Of a stretch of DNA of 64,000 bases, positions 45,090 through 56,207 are shown piece by piece. This DNA is from Gammaproteobacteria bacterium 45_16_T64 (lineage in GTDB: Bacteria > Pseudomonadota > Gammaproteobacteria > Pseudomonadales > Ketobacteraceae). Location: the NCBI GenBank assembly GCA_002162955.1, contig MABD01000018.1:1-64000 (forward strand), read 5' to 3'. Below the pieces are notes generated by a model that was given only the letters and a program-made list of their open reading frames with translations, was not told the DNA's origin and did no database searches. The position numbers were made by a program, and so were the translations under genes. Within the stretch, counting starts at the first letter, position 1, and the number at the start of each line of letters is the position of its first letter.

Positions 45090-47837
45090 ATGGCGGTATT
45101 CTTACTAAAACAGCACAAAAACCAATTTGTTAACGGAATGAACAAAAATCGGTTGAATGACGATAGTCACAGGATTACATTGACGACTATGCTAACCAAA
45201 ATTTTTATGCGTCTTTATCACGTCTCGCGTGAACCCCATATTTTTATCACCAAATTCGGTTTGTTCTCGCTAATGCTGGTGGCACCTATTGTCGTCATGC
45301 TCGGGCAAATGCTATTTGATAGCCAAGAGCAGCAGGATGCTCTCACCCAGAAACAAAAAAACCTCCGGGTTATTGTGGGGTTGCTAAATACCCAAGCGAA
45401 TACGGAATCCCTTCGCGACCTAAGTTTATTAGCAACCTATGGAAGAGATAGGAGCGCCAAAGAAGAGTTTGCTCAGCAAGTCATATCCTTGGCAAATGAA
45501 ATCGATACCATCAAGGTACGCAGCGAGAGCTTGAACGACAATTTTTTGGTGAGCCTCAATCTGGACCAATTATCCAAGGAACTCAGCAAGGTTAATCTCA
45601 GCGCTGGCTTGGAGATGGGAGCAGATCAGCTAACCTATAATCGCTTTCATGAGTTTGTCGCTAACATTCACCAGCTACAATCTCGACTGGCTGACCAGTC
45701 TGCGATGTTCACAGATAAAGACACCCTATCCCTACAACTTGTGTACCTGGTTATTGAGGAATTCAACCGATACTCGCAGCTTGCAGGTCAAGCACGCGCT
45801 TATGGGAGCTATTACTTAGACCGAGGGTTCGTTACCTCTGCAGGGTCAATAACACTGGAAAACACCTACGATAAACTGTCCTTACTGTCAGATCAGATCA
45901 ACGAAAGAGTCAGTGATCTTAAAAACCAATTCCCAGAGCTTGCCGATAACACACTGCTCACCATGAATGCGTTCTCTAGCATTCAAGACATTGCAGATAA
46001 TCTAGATGCTACTGTCATTCAAAGCCCTGATCTTGAAGCTTCTTGGCGACAGTACTTTTCCAGCACTTCAGAATCGTTCGACACAACGCTACAAACCAGA
46101 CTGAACATTCTACGCTTCGTCGCTCATCGTTATGAGGGACGTAAGGCAGAAATTGAGACTCGACAGTGGATGTATGTCGGAGGATTCTTAGTACTCACTC
46201 TCATTTTGACACTGATGTATCTAATGGATCAAAAAGAAGCTCAAGAGAAAATCAAATCCCGTAAAGAGAAAGAAACCATAGAAGCCACAGCTCAGGCAAA
46301 AAGTGAATTCTTGGCCAATATGAGCCATGAAATCCGTACCCCGATTAACGGGGTATTAGGTATGGCCGACTTACTTGGTGACACCTCTTTAGACCAGGAT
46401 CAATTACGTTATTTATCTGCGATTCAAATTTCCGGGCAATCGCTGTTATCGATAATCAACGATATTTTGGATTTTTCCAAAATTGAGTCCGGTAAGCTTG
46501 AAATAGAGCGAGTCGTATCAGACATACCACAACTCATTGATCAGTGCCTCGCTATCTTTCAACAGCCTGCACTACAAAAGTCCCTCGACTTATTAATCGA
46601 TATTGCTCCAGACGTTCCTATTCATGCACTGATAGACCCAACACGTATTCGACAAATAATACTCAATTTCTTGAGCAATGCGTTGAAGTTTACCGAGAGC
46701 GGCACCATTAAACTGAGTGTCACTAAAGAATACAGCAGTAGCCGTCAATATCTTCGATTCGCCATTAAGGACAGCGGCATAGGCATTACCGAGCAGCAGA
46801 AGTCTCACCTATTTAAAGCGTTTGAGCAGGCTGACGCATCGATCACACGGAAATACGGGGGCACAGGATTAGGTCTTGCGATATCAAAACAATTGACACT
46901 ACTAATGCAGGGTGACATTGGCGTAGATAGCGTTGAAGACAAGGGCTCCACATTCTGGTTTACCGTAGCGATTGAAAAAAGTGAATCACTTCCATTTTCA
47001 GAATGGGTTGCGCCATCCATACCACGTGGGGAAATCGCAATTGCATTATCCGATAAAGAATACCAACAGGAGATTGCCAACTTATTAACAACCTGGGGCT
47101 TCTCTGTATGTATTCTCGAAACGAGACAGCAACTCCAAAAATGGTGGCACTCGGCTCAGGAGAATACTGCAATCGTCGACGCACATTCCTATTCCTGGCT
47201 ACCAGATGATGCCAGTTCTCGAGCCATCAAGAGCCGGCTTATTGCCTACCATCAACCGATCCCAGGACACAAAAAAGCATTCAGTCATGTGCATCATTTT
47301 TTACATACTCCCCTGTCCATTCTCCAGCTTAGGTCCACCCTGGCCAGCCTATTAGATGCCTCTTCCCAAGCAGGTGACGGAAAAAATAGCCAGGAGGTAC
47401 AATTTAGTGGTCAACATATACTGGTTGCGGAAGACAACACCATCAATCAAATGGTAATATCCGGCTTGCTCAAGAAGCTTAACTTAACTGTTACCCTTGC
47501 CAACAACGGCCAACAGGCGTTTGATTACTACCAAAACCCAGAATCTGCCATTGATCTGATATTGATGGATTGGGAAATGCCAGAAGTTGACGGGGTCACC
47601 GCCAGTCGAATGATTCGCAAGTGGGAGACTGAGCAAACGCTTGAGCAAACCCCAATCATTGCACTAACCGCACATGCGCTCGCCGGTTACGAAGAACAAG
47701 TTTACCAGGCGGGTATGCAATTGATGCTGACCAAGCCAATCAACAAAGATGTGTTAATCAAAGCACTGACAACTCACTTAACCAATAGCGAGTCAACACC
47801 CAAACACGATGAAAAGGCCTGCCAAATACGCTCCTGA
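45090..47837 (+). CDS. Hybrid sensor histidine kinase / response regulator
   Basis: 915 residues (a later start such as 45138 is possible). Two membrane helices (about 55-76 and 362-382) enclose a ~285-residue periplasmic, helical sensor region with no recognised domain. After a short coiled linker come HisKA with the phospho-His ([16 protein letters not shown], His near 413), and HATPase with [15 protein letters not shown] and [14 protein letters not shown] degenerate receiver-like segment follows (about 645-755), then a full receiver with [11 protein letters not shown] (phospho-Asp near 826) and LTKPINKD. The gene's 3' end overlaps the DUF1329 gene by 29 bp. Confidence 0.92.
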   Translation: MAVFLLKQHKNQFVNGMNKNRLNDDSHRITLTTMLTKIFMRLYHVSREPHIFITKFGLFSLMLVAPIVVMLGQMLFDSQEQQDALTQKQKNLRVIVGLLNTQANTESLRDLSLLATYGRDRSAKEEFAQQVISLANEIDTIKVRSESLNDNFLVSLNLDQLSKELSKVNLSAGLEMGADQLTYNRFHEFVANIHQLQSRLADQSAMFTDKDTLSLQLVYLVIEEFNRYSQLAGQARAYGSYYLDRGFVTSAGSITLENTYDKLSLLSDQINERVSDLKNQFPELADNTLLTMNAFSSIQDIADNLDATVIQSPDLEASWRQYFSSTSESFDTTLQTRLNILRFVAHRYEGRKAEIETRQWMYVGGFLVLTLILTLMYLMDQKEAQEKIKSRKEKETIEATAQAKSEFLANMSHEIRTPINGVLGMADLLGDTSLDQDQLRYLSAIQISGQSLLSIINDILDFSKIESGKLEIERVVSDIPQLIDQCLAIFQQPALQKSLDLLIDIAPDVPIHALIDPTRIRQIILNFLSNALKFTESGTIKLSVTKEYSSSRQYLRFAIKDSGIGITEQQKSHLFKAFEQADASITRKYGGTGLGLAISKQLTLLMQGDIGVDSVEDKGSTFWFTVAIEKSESLPFSEWVAPSIPRGEIAIALSDKEYQQEIANLLTTWGFSVCILETRQQLQKWWHSAQENTAIVDAHSYSWLPDDASSRAIKSRLIAYHQPIPGHKKAFSHVHHFLHTPLSILQLRSTLASLLDASSQAGDGKNSQEVQFSGQHILVAEDNTINQMVISGLLKKLNLTVTLANNGQQAFDYYQNPESAIDLILMDWEMPEVDGVTASRMIRKWETEQTLEQTPIIALTAHALAGYEEQVYQAGMQLMLTKPINKDVLIKALTTHLTNSESTPKHDEKACQIRS

Positions 47838-49206
47838 GCAACCCATTAAACACTCAATCTTTACCCGAGGGGGGCTGCTCTACGCTTGGTTAATCTGCTG
47901 CTTACTCACAAGTCAGCCCTCACTCGCAAAAGTTGACGCAAAAGAGGCCCTGAGGTTAAAACAAGATCTAACCCCATTGGGTGCTGAACGTTACAGCAAT
48001 AAGTCCAATACCATTCCTCGCTGGAAGGCCGACAAGATGACCTGGAAGGCCCATACCCAATGGACTCAGGACATACAGAAAGAAGAACCGCAATACCACA
48101 TAACCCACAAGAATTACGATAAATACAAGCATCTACTCAGTAATGGTCAGATCAAGATGTTAAGAACGTATCCCGATACGTTCGAGCTACCAGTATACCC
48201 CTCCCATAGAACAGCAAAGATTCCTAACTGGCTCTATGAGAATGCCTTTAAGAATGCCCTAGAAGCTGAATCCATCAATAATGGAGAGGAAATTGCCAAT
48301 ACATGGCCGGGGTTACCTTTCCCGATTCCAAACTCTGCAAAAGAAATCATGTGGAATCATCAATTACGTTGGAAGGGTATTTCATTCACACTAAAAACAC
48401 TTGAGACCACCATCAATCGACGGGGCGATTATCGTATTATCGAAAATACCCTCGATGTCTACTCCATCTTTCATGACCCAAATCGAACCAAGACCATTGA
48501 TGATTGGCGGTATATTTTTTACTTATCCTATATTACATCCCCTTCAAAACTCGCTGGTGGTGCTTACCTTACACACGAATCGATTATACCTCTGAGTAAG
48601 CCTAGGCAATCTTGGATGTATATTGCAGGCCAGCGACGGTTGAGACGGTCACCCGTTATGGGATATGACGCACCAACGTTTACCTCTGATGGTCTACGAA
48701 TGATGGACGAAATCGATATGTACAATGGTGCCATGGATCGATATGACTGGCAGTTGATTGGCAAACAAGAAAAAATTATCCCCTACAATAACGATAAGCT
48801 TCAGGGGGCATTGAACGATAGCAAAGCCCTCCTAACACCCCACCACTTAAACCCAGAATTCACTCGATTTGAAAAGCACCGCGTATGGGTAGTTGAAGCC
48901 ACTCTAAAGCCGAACAAAAAGCACCTATATTACAAACGACGCTTCTATATCGATGAAGATACTTGGAGTATTGCCATGATCGACATCTATCGATCTGACA
49001 ATGATTTGTGGCGCACCAGCTTTCGCTATTCCGTGTTCTACGACCAAATGCCCGGTATCCTTAGCGCTGCTGATGCAAACCATGACCTGGATGAGAAGAT
49101 GTACTACATCCAAGGTATTCGGTTAGAGGACGCATCGTTTTCGACAACCCCCCCGCCCGTTAGCTATTTTATGCCAGGGAATATCCGCCAACGTCTAATC
49201 CGCTAA
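47809..49206 (+). CDS. DUF1329 outer-membrane-associated protein
   Basis: 465 residues. A basic N-terminus and the hydrophobic LLYAWLICCLLTSQPSLA give a signal peptide. Typical DUF1329 features follow: DLTPLGAERYSN, FELPVYPSHRTAKIPNWLYEN, GGLPFP-like WPGLPFPIPNSAKEIMWNH, YDRYDWQLIGKQEKIIPYNN-type segments (here split), and YYKRRFYIDEDTWSIAMIDIY near the end. The fold is thought to resemble LolB/LppX-like lipid-binding proteins. The gene begins inside the histidine kinase gene, 29 bp before its stop, and ends before a strong terminator. The pair is probably cotranscribed. Confidence 0.92.
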   Translation: MKRPAKYAPEQPIKHSIFTRGGLLYAWLICCLLTSQPSLAKVDAKEALRLKQDLTPLGAERYSNKSNTIPRWKADKMTWKAHTQWTQDIQKEEPQYHITHKNYDKYKHLLSNGQIKMLRTYPDTFELPVYPSHRTAKIPNWLYENAFKNALEAESINNGEEIANTWPGLPFPIPNSAKEIMWNHQLRWKGISFTLKTLETTINRRGDYRIIENTLDVYSIFHDPNRTKTIDDWRYIFYLSYITSPSKLAGGAYLTHESIIPLSKPRQSWMYIAGQRRLRRSPVMGYDAPTFTSDGLRMMDEIDMYNGAMDRYDWQLIGKQEKIIPYNNDKLQGALNDSKALLTPHHLNPEFTRFEKHRVWVVEATLKPNKKHLYYKRRFYIDEDTWSIAMIDIYRSDNDLWRTSFRYSVFYDQMPGILSAADANHDLDEKMYYIQGIRLEDASFSTTPPPVSYFMPGNIRQRLIR

Positions 49207-49234
49207 GTTCTCAGGGCGAGTTCCTTACCGGCAC

Positions 49235-49268
49235 AAAAAAGCCGAACATTTTCATGTTCGGCTTTTTT
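49235..49268. terminator. Rho-independent terminator
   Basis: A 15-bp stem: AAAAAAGCCGAACAT at 49235-49249 with ATGTTCGGCTTTTTT at 49254-49268, loop of 4. It follows the DUF1329 gene and, with A- and T-runs on both sides, also serves the convergent superoxide reductase gene. Confidence 0.93.
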
Positions 49269-49302
49269 AGTACTACCTAAACGAATTAACGATATACGTT
49301 AA

Positions 49303-49689
49303 TTACGCTACGGCAACACTTACTGCATCGCTTTCCCACACGCCGTGCTTAGTGCAGTAAGACTGCGCTACAAGCTGGGCGTTTTTCTCTAGGACAACGT
49401 TAAAAGTAACAGTAGCGTTACCTTTTTTGCCTTGGCCGCCAAGAGCACCCGCAAGCAACGTTGCTTCAGCAAGCTTAGTGTCTTTGTTGTACAGCGCAAC
49501 ACCAGAAATATGGTGATCCATATCGTCTGGGTGAGAATACTCGTTACCAACCTTAACGGTTACGGTAAATACTTCACCCGCAGTAGCATTGCTTTCGCAA
49601 TGAACAAAGGGAGAGTGACGGTCGATATAATCTTTTTTAGCTTCGCGATCAATTTCGCTGATGTCTTCGTACTTATTAATTTTTGGCAT
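49303..49689 (-). CDS. Class II superoxide reductase (neelaredoxin)
   Basis: 128 residues. It reduces superoxide to hydrogen peroxide at a mononuclear iron centre. The iron ligands fit His25 (RHSPF), His53 (EYSHP), His59 (DHHI), Cys112 and His115 (SYCTKHGVW), with the same 6- and 3-residue spacings as the Pyrococcus enzyme. There is no desulforedoxin domain, so it is the one-iron class. The Glu-Lys pair before the first His in most members is Asp23-Arg24 here. This enzyme is commonest in anaerobes and archaea, which makes it unusual in an apparently aerobic lineage. It stands alone, with its own terminator. Confidence 0.9.
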   Translation of the reverse strand: MPKINKYEDISEIDREAKKDYIDRHSPFVHCESNATAGEVFTVTVKVGNEYSHPDDMDHHISGVALYNKDTKLAEATLLAGALGGQGKKGNATVTFNVVLEKNAQLVAQSYCTKHGVWESDAVSVAVA

Positions 49690-49718
49690 TGTGTTGTCTC
49701 CTACTACAATCTACTCAA

Positions 49719-49728
49719 TCTCGCGAGA
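49719..49728. promoter_or_regulatory. Perfect palindrome upstream of superoxide reductase
   Basis: TCTCGCGAGA is a perfect 10-bp palindrome 30 bp upstream of the superoxide reductase start. It may be an operator; no adjacent regulator is divergent to the gene except the TetR gene further on. Confidence 0.35.
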
Positions 49729-49846
49729 GATCCTACTAAAGCTCTTCTCGAACTGCAACGTAAACCCCCATCGAAGTGTAAATTCCTTCAGTAGGCTTAT
49801 GATGCACAAGGACTTTACGTAAAGAACCCTAACAAAGTAAATAAGC

Positions 49847-50431
49847 CTACCAAGATCTTACGTTTGAAAGCATGAATGTCGTATTGGCAAGCAACCGTTC
49901 AGGAGATACCTGTTTTTGCATCACAATTAATGCCTGCACCTGCATGATGAGAAATTCCGTTCCCTCCTGAATATCGAGGGAGTCGGTGAATTCAGCCTTA
50001 CGCTTACCTTCTTCCAGCGCCAACCGAAAAGCATTATGCATTTGATGAAATAGCGCCACTACATAGGGGCGGACCTCAGGGTTATTGACCGCCGCTTCCT
50101 GGATCGCATTTTGTAGAAAGCACCCCGCTTTTATCCGCAAACCCGCGAGCCGTTGTGACAGATTCTCAAAATATTTCTCTATTTGACACATCCCGCTATC
50201 CCCTACCATCAGCGGTATCAGCAAAGGCGTAAATACATGCTCCCCATAATGCTGTAATGCCTTGAAAAACAACGCTTCTTTATCACCAAACGTATTATAA
50301 ATACTGAACCGGTTTACCTCCATGGTACTCACTAAATCCTGCATAGATGTACCGTCATAACCCTTTTCCCAGAACAACATCATCGCAATGGTGAGCTTCT
50401 CTTCAGGGTTAAACGCTTTTGTTCTGGCCAT
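49847..50431 (-). CDS. TetR-family transcriptional regulator
   Basis: 194 residues. The start MARTKAFNPEEKLTIAMMLF and the helix-turn-helix TSMQDLVSTMEVNRFSIYNTFGDK are typical of the AcrR/YcdC-like electrophile- or dye-sensing TetR group. It is divergent from a pair of GST genes across 155 bp containing inverted repeats. It probably represses them and is released by the electrophilic substrate; this is inference from arrangement. Confidence 0.92.
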   Translation of the reverse strand: MARTKAFNPEEKLTIAMMLFWEKGYDGTSMQDLVSTMEVNRFSIYNTFGDKEALFFKALQHYGEHVFTPLLIPLMVGDSGMCQIEKYFENLSQRLAGLRIKAGCFLQNAIQEAAVNNPEVRPYVVALFHQMHNAFRLALEEGKRKAEFTDSLDIQEGTEFLIMQVQALIVMQKQVSPERLLANTTFMLSNVRSW

Positions 50432-50535
50432 GTTGATCTATTCACATAGTAAGGGGCTGATAAGGCTGGCAACTCTACCACAGGTATTCAATTGTAATGC
50501 ATCAGTCTACCATGAAAATTAATATTTGACCGTTC

Positions 50536-50572
50536 GTTCTGTTGTCAATACTATATCAGAACACTCATTCTG
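50536..50572. promoter_or_regulatory. Inverted repeats in TetR-GST divergent promoter
   Basis: GTTCTG (50536-50541) is matched by CAGAAC (50557-50562), and CAGAA is matched again by TTCTG (50568-50572). The three related half-sites in a row lie right before the GST start, next to a GACCGTTCGTTC stretch typical of TetR-type operators. Confidence 0.5.
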
Positions 50573-50586
50573 AAAAGGAAGACTTC

Positions 50587-51195
50587 ATGAAGCTCTACGA
50601 TACAACCTTGGCCCCCAATGCTCGCCGAGTCCGTATGTTCCTAGCCGAGAAAAACATGCAGGTTGAGAGCATCGAAATTAATCTATTAAAGGGCGACAAC
50701 CTCACTGAAGAATTCCGTCGCCGGAACCCATTTGCCAAGGTGCCAGTACTCGAACTCGATACAGGTGAGATTCTGTCTGAGTCCGTTGCCATCTGTCGCT
50801 ACTTAGAAGAGATACAACCAGAGCCCGCACTACTTGGAACCACTGCGCTTGAAAAAGCCCAAATCGAAATGTGGCAACGGCGCGCCGAGTTTAGTTTCTT
50901 AATGCCAACCGGCATGGCATTTCAACATTGCACTGGCTTCTTTAAAGACCGTATGACCCCTAACAAAGAATGGGGCGAGGAATGTAAAAAATCTGCATTC
51001 GGTTTCTTAAAGCTACTCAATCAACACCTGTCAGACTTTACCTATCTCGCCGGAGACAATTTTAGTATTGCCGACATCACGATGCTCACCACATTAGATT
51101 TTGGTCGTACCGTGGACATTCGTTTAAATGAGAAGCATGAACATATCCAACGCTGGTACGACCTAGTATCCCAGCGCCCTAGCGCCAAAGCCTGA
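50587..51195 (+). CDS. Glutathione S-transferase
   Basis: 202 residues from ATG 50587, with AAGGAAG upstream; an upstream GTG/TTG-type extension to 50542 is rejected because it covers the operator region. The N-terminal thioredoxin fold has [33 protein letters not shown] and the Ser in [11 protein letters not shown]. The C-terminal helical half has [14 protein letters not shown]. It conjugates or reduces electrophiles with glutathione. It is the first gene of a two-GST operon under the divergent TetR gene. Confidence 0.93.
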   Translation: MKLYDTTLAPNARRVRMFLAEKNMQVESIEINLLKGDNLTEEFRRRNPFAKVPVLELDTGEILSESVAICRYLEEIQPEPALLGTTALEKAQIEMWQRRAEFSFLMPTGMAFQHCTGFFKDRMTPNKEWGEECKKSAFGFLKLLNQHLSDFTYLAGDNFSIADITMLTTLDFGRTVDIRLNEKHEHIQRWYDLVSQRPSAKA

Positions 51196-51227
51196 TTACA
51201 AAAGACCGTTTAGTAAGGACAAATCAT

Positions 51228-51896
51228 ATGATAGAGCTGTATACCGCACCCACACCTAATGGATGGAAAGCGTCCATCGCCCTTGAAGAGATGTTTCTGG
51301 AATATAAAACCATTTCCGTAAACATTATGGCTGGCGATCAGAAGACACCAGAGTTCTTAGCGATTAATCCCAACGGTCGAATTCCCGCTATTGTTGATAC
51401 CGACAATGATAACTTTGCGATATTTGAGTCCGGCGCCATCATGATTTACCTGGCCGAAAAGAGCGGTATGTTCCTTCCCTCTGATATCAAAAAGCGTTCT
51501 CTAGTGCTGCAATGGCTAATGTTTCAAATGGGCGGTATTGGTCCAATGATGGGTCAAGCTAATGTATTTTTCCGTTATTTCCCTGAAAAGATTCCTGCGG
51601 CGATTGAACGTTATCAAACGGAATCGAAGCGACTTTTTACCGTGCTAAATAATCAACTCAGCGATAACGAATACCTTGCGGGGGATTACAGCATTGCCGA
51701 TATGGCGAACTGGTCATGGGTAAAAACCCACGCCTGGTCTGGTGTAGAAATTGATGATCTACCCCATGTAAAACGCTGGTTGGATCAAATCAATGAGCGG
51801 CCCGCCGTACAGAAAGGCGTACTGGTGCCTGGCAGTATTGATGCTGAGACCTTAGTCAAAGGTGCGCAAAAGATTGTCACTGGTATCAAAAAATAG
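51228..51896 (+). CDS. Glutathione S-transferase, YfcG/Ure2p-like
   Basis: 222 residues. [37 protein letters not shown] and [15 protein letters not shown] match the Nu-class YfcG/YghU and Ure2p-like GSTs, which have disulfide-bond reductase activity with glutathione. The helical half includes [17 protein letters not shown]. It begins 32 bp after the first GST gene and ends before a strong terminator, so the two GSTs form a dicistron. Confidence 0.93.
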   Translation: MIELYTAPTPNGWKASIALEEMFLEYKTISVNIMAGDQKTPEFLAINPNGRIPAIVDTDNDNFAIFESGAIMIYLAEKSGMFLPSDIKKRSLVLQWLMFQMGGIGPMMGQANVFFRYFPEKIPAAIERYQTESKRLFTVLNNQLSDNEYLAGDYSIADMANWSWVKTHAWSGVEIDDLPHVKRWLDQINERPAVQKGVLVPGSIDAETLVKGAQKIVTGIKK

Positions 51897-51926
51897 TGAT
51901 GCAGTAACCTACAGTGTAGATGTCAT

Positions 51927-51959
51927 AAAAAAGCCCTGAGGAATATTCAGGGCTTTTTT
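51927..51959. terminator. Rho-independent terminator
   Basis: A 13-bp stem, AAAAAAGCCCTGA (51927-51939) with TCAGGGCTTTTTT (51947-51959), follows the second GST gene. It is bidirectional and also serves the convergent hydrolase gene at 52028. Confidence 0.93.
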
Positions 51960-52027
51960 ATGTTAACGCAACAATCAACGGCGCTATACCAATAGTGCTA
52001 TATCAATAGCAATTAATCCATGCCGTA

Positions 52028-53695
52028 TTAATTAGCGACCATCATCTCGCCTCTTTCCGTCGCCACCTGAATAGGTAACGAGACTTCACCCGATAATGTC
52101 GCAGTTGAAAACCAACCCTCAGGATTAAACCAGTACTGAGCAGAGTAACCCTGCAACACAAGGCCAATGGTATCCCCTACCTCCAACAAACTCGACACTG
52201 CGGGCATATCAATGTCATAGGTGCCATCACCCGGTAGAGGCGTGTATTGTTCACTCAACACATGAATATAAGAATCACCGGCTCTTTTCACACCGATTGC
52301 CGCAAATAACACACCATCCTTTTCTTCCACAGTGGTGGTCAAGTGTAACGTCGCTTTTGGTACCCCCACGACATAGCCTGCATCTTCTACGACTTTTAAC
52401 GGTAGAAACCCAGGTCTAAAGGTACCACCTTCTAATTCCTGCTGCTCTATCGGCGCGGTATAAGTCGAGAAGTTAAAGAACTCCACTACTTTATCCACCG
52501 GCTCCATCAGCATCTCGAACCAACCCGTTTGGATTAAGCTAACCGTTGTTTCATCAAAGGCGAGCACTTCCCCGCCGACAGGAACATCTTGAACCACGAC
52601 ACCGGCATCATCCGAAAACGTTAAACACACACCAGGTATAGCATCTTGCGGCGTGATACCGCGTAACTTTTCATCCCACCATTGCACTACCATTTCAACA
52701 GTGTCAAAACGCTTTTCACCGCAGACAATGGTTGGCTGGGTATTAAAGAAAGGCATACCAGACCACGCCTGGGTAGGCCACGGTAAAATATGACCATCTT
52801 GAATGGCGATCAAGCGCGCATCATTACCGCCCTTAAGTCCACATTGACGATTTTTTTCTGCCTGATTTATGGAAAATACCGTATCCCTAAAACCCTGTAA
52901 CAACAACATATCCGCCTGCGGGTATTGACCTCTTTCACAGTAATAACGTGGACTATGAGCAACCAGGTCTTCTTTAGCGGCCGGGTTCATTTGCCCATTC
53001 ACCAGATCAAAATACTCATCATCGAAAATTTTTCCAAAATCGAAACCGCTATTAACGCCACCAAACCCCACCAGTATCGCACCCCAATAGGTTTTTACGT
53101 GATCGTTAGGTGCCAACGATTCGGCCAAATCATACCAGGTCGCAATCGGCACGATGGCATCGATACGAGCATCTTGAATACTCGCCATCAATTGCGCGCC
53201 ACCACCGTAACTTTCACCAATCATACCAATGGCAATGTCACCTTTTTTATCTTTTGCAATACGCGGAAGGCTACGCTGCACCCAATCAATCACAGTGCTC
53301 ACATCTTTCACTTCATAATCCGGATCCATCAACCGCACCTCACCATCGCTACCACCAAACCCACGTTGGTCATACGAAATAACCCAATAACCACTTCTCC
53401 AAGCAGCAAGGCTCGCTTCTCCCGTCAGAATCATTTGACCATACACGCTCATCGGGCGCGGCATACGAAACGCACCAAAACCATGGGTCGATACTATGAT
53501 TGGGGCAGATTCTCCAGCGGCGAGCTTAGGCTGATACACGGTTGCCGTAATCATCAAGCCATCATGGGTAGGTATTTCAACTTGAAAATAGTTTTCTTCC
53601 AAAGGCGCTTCACGGTTTGGAAATTGAGTTTTGATATCCACGACAGAACACGCAGACACGAACAGACAAATCACGAGAATAAAAACACTTCTCAT
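52028..53695 (-). CDS. CocE/NonD-family alpha/beta hydrolase, lipoprotein
   Basis: 555 residues. A signal peptide ends in the lipobox VSAC (Cys16). An X-Pro dipeptidyl-peptidase-type (S15/CocE) hydrolase domain follows: APIIVSTHGFGAF, the strand SYDQRGFGGSDGEVRLMDPD and the nucleophile Ser162 in GMIGESYGGG. A second, beta-rich C-terminal domain ends the protein, as in cocaine esterase. Substrates of exported members vary (esters, acyl amides, dipeptides). It is a single gene with a long 5' region. Confidence 0.9.
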   Translation of the reverse strand: MRSVFILVICLFVSACSVVDIKTQFPNREAPLEENYFQVEIPTHDGLMITATVYQPKLAAGESAPIIVSTHGFGAFRMPRPMSVYGQMILTGEASLAAWRSGYWVISYDQRGFGGSDGEVRLMDPDYEVKDVSTVIDWVQRSLPRIAKDKKGDIAIGMIGESYGGGAQLMASIQDARIDAIVPIATWYDLAESLAPNDHVKTYWGAILVGFGGVNSGFDFGKIFDDEYFDLVNGQMNPAAKEDLVAHSPRYYCERGQYPQADMLLLQGFRDTVFSINQAEKNRQCGLKGGNDARLIAIQDGHILPWPTQAWSGMPFFNTQPTIVCGEKRFDTVEMVVQWWDEKLRGITPQDAIPGVCLTFSDDAGVVVQDVPVGGEVLAFDETTVSLIQTGWFEMLMEPVDKVVEFFNFSTYTAPIEQQELEGGTFRPGFLPLKVVEDAGYVVGVPKATLHLTTTVEEKDGVLFAAIGVKRAGDSYIHVLSEQYTPLPGDGTYDIDMPAVSSLLEVGDTIGLVLQGYSAQYWFNPEGWFSTATLSGEVSLPIQVATERGEMMVAN

Positions 53696-53901
53696 CGTTT
53701 TTCCCCATTATTATTATCGGGCTTGGTACAACCAGCCTCTGTTTATATTGCCTATATAGGCTTTCTCGGTTCTTTTCGCCGTCCTTGCGACACAGAGACC
53801 GAATAGTCAGAGAGGCATCTTATAGCGTAATTAAAACAAGTGATAGGTTAAAAAAGTACTACTACAAGTCGTTGAGGCCAATTACAATGACAAATGTTTG
53901 A

Positions 53902-55053
<1,152 letters not shown>

Positions 55054-55076
55054 GCAAAAAATAGAAAGGACTCTAC

Positions 55077-55523
55077 ATGCAACATTCATTGACGTACCAG
55101 GATAGTGCTATCCGCGCTATCCTGGAGAATTCCCATACCATCGCGCTGGTTGGCGCGAGCAACAAAAAACATCGCGCCAGCTATCGGGTAATGAAATTCC
55201 TACAGAGTAAAGAGTATCGGGTCATCCCCGTTAACCCTAAGTTGACGGGCTCTTTATTGCTAGGTGAAACCGTATACGGCGAACTAAAGGACATTCCTTT
55301 TGCCGTTGATATGGTGGACATCTTTCGCAACTCCTTCGCCGCTGGGCAGACTACCGATGAGGCTATCGCCCTCTCACCCAGTGTTATTTGGATGCAATTG
55401 GATGTAGTCAATGCCGCCGCCGCAGACAACGCACAGGCCCGTGGCATACAAGTCATTATGGATCGCTGCCCCAAAATCGAATATGCGCGTCTAGGAGTAC
55501 AACATACGCCGGTGTTGGTATAA
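55077..55523 (+). CDS. CoA-binding domain protein (YccU-like)
   Basis: 148 residues. A Rossmann-like CoA_binding_2 fold is shown by TIALVGASNKKHRASYRVMKFL, EYRVIPVNPKL, ETVYGELKDIP and the terminal IQVIMDRCPKIEY. E. coli YccU and yeast-type homologues are of the same size. The exact role of this family is not settled; related domains occur in succinyl-CoA and acetyl-CoA ligases. It follows frmA in the same direction and probably shares its transcript. Confidence 0.92.
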   Translation: MQHSLTYQDSAIRAILENSHTIALVGASNKKHRASYRVMKFLQSKEYRVIPVNPKLTGSLLLGETVYGELKDIPFAVDMVDIFRNSFAAGQTTDEAIALSPSVIWMQLDVVNAAAADNAQARGIQVIMDRCPKIEYARLGVQHTPVLV

Positions 55524-55647
55524 GCCGGTCCCTCCACCCAACAACCATCCTCCCGATACGACTTAGTCCATTCAGGCAGTGATTTTCCTGAAGAAATGGT
55601 TATAATTCGCGCAAATATTCCCCCATCGTTTCCTTCACTGTAGGTAT

Positions 55648-56154
55648 TTGCCGTTGAACTTAGTATTTCGGTGTTTGCGCGCCATTCTCTTAGTCCGTTT
55701 CGCCGCACGTAAAGACAACCTCGACACCTTTACCAATCACTACCGCGTAGGGTTACATGACTTAGGCTGGCGTGATCATTTACCTAATTACCGCTATTTG
55801 AGTTTTATGGAAATTGGTGCTTTCGCGTTTTTTCATGGAACACGCCTAGCGACCAGCGGGCTTTTTGATACCCGCCTGATTGCGGCACAAGAAGTGATTT
55901 ACCTGCGGCCTGTTCGCCCCTTCCAAAAAATCAAACACACCACGCGTCTTATTGGCTGGGATCAAAAATACCTGTTCTTTCAGCACGAGTTTTTTGTGGG
56001 TGAAAAACTTGCAGCGATAGGTTTAGTAAAAGAAATATGTTTGAACAAAGGGAAGCAAGTAACGCCCAAAGAACTACTAGATAAAGATGTGACGCTGTCT
56101 CCTGTGATAGACAGCTGGTTGCAAAATCATGAAGCAATACGGCAGTCTTTTTGA
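55648..56154 (+). CDS. Thioesterase-like hotdog-fold protein
   Basis: 168 residues from a TTG start with AGG just upstream; no ATG precedes the conserved part. The hotdog domain shows HYRVGLHDLGWRDHLPNYRYL, followed by FMEIGAF, which fits the THEM6/4HBT-like acyl-CoA thioesterase group (Asp and the central helix). The N-terminal MPLNLVFRCLRAILLVRF may be a short membrane anchor, as in THEM6 relatives. Hydrolysis of an acyl-CoA is the likely reaction. Confidence 0.82.
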   Translation: MPLNLVFRCLRAILLVRFAARKDNLDTFTNHYRVGLHDLGWRDHLPNYRYLSFMEIGAFAFFHGTRLATSGLFDTRLIAAQEVIYLRPVRPFQKIKHTTRLIGWDQKYLFFQHEFFVGEKLAAIGLVKEICLNKGKQVTPKELLDKDVTLSPVIDSWLQNHEAIRQSF

Positions 56155-56207
56155 GGCTCTAAAATTACACTAGGCAGCCAGATTCTAACGAAAGCTGCCA
56201 TGTAACA

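Noticed and set aside
52925-53806. Long plus-strand frame opposite the CocE hydrolase gene
   Set aside because: It is His- and Thr-rich antisense shadow of a clear enzyme gene on the minus strand.
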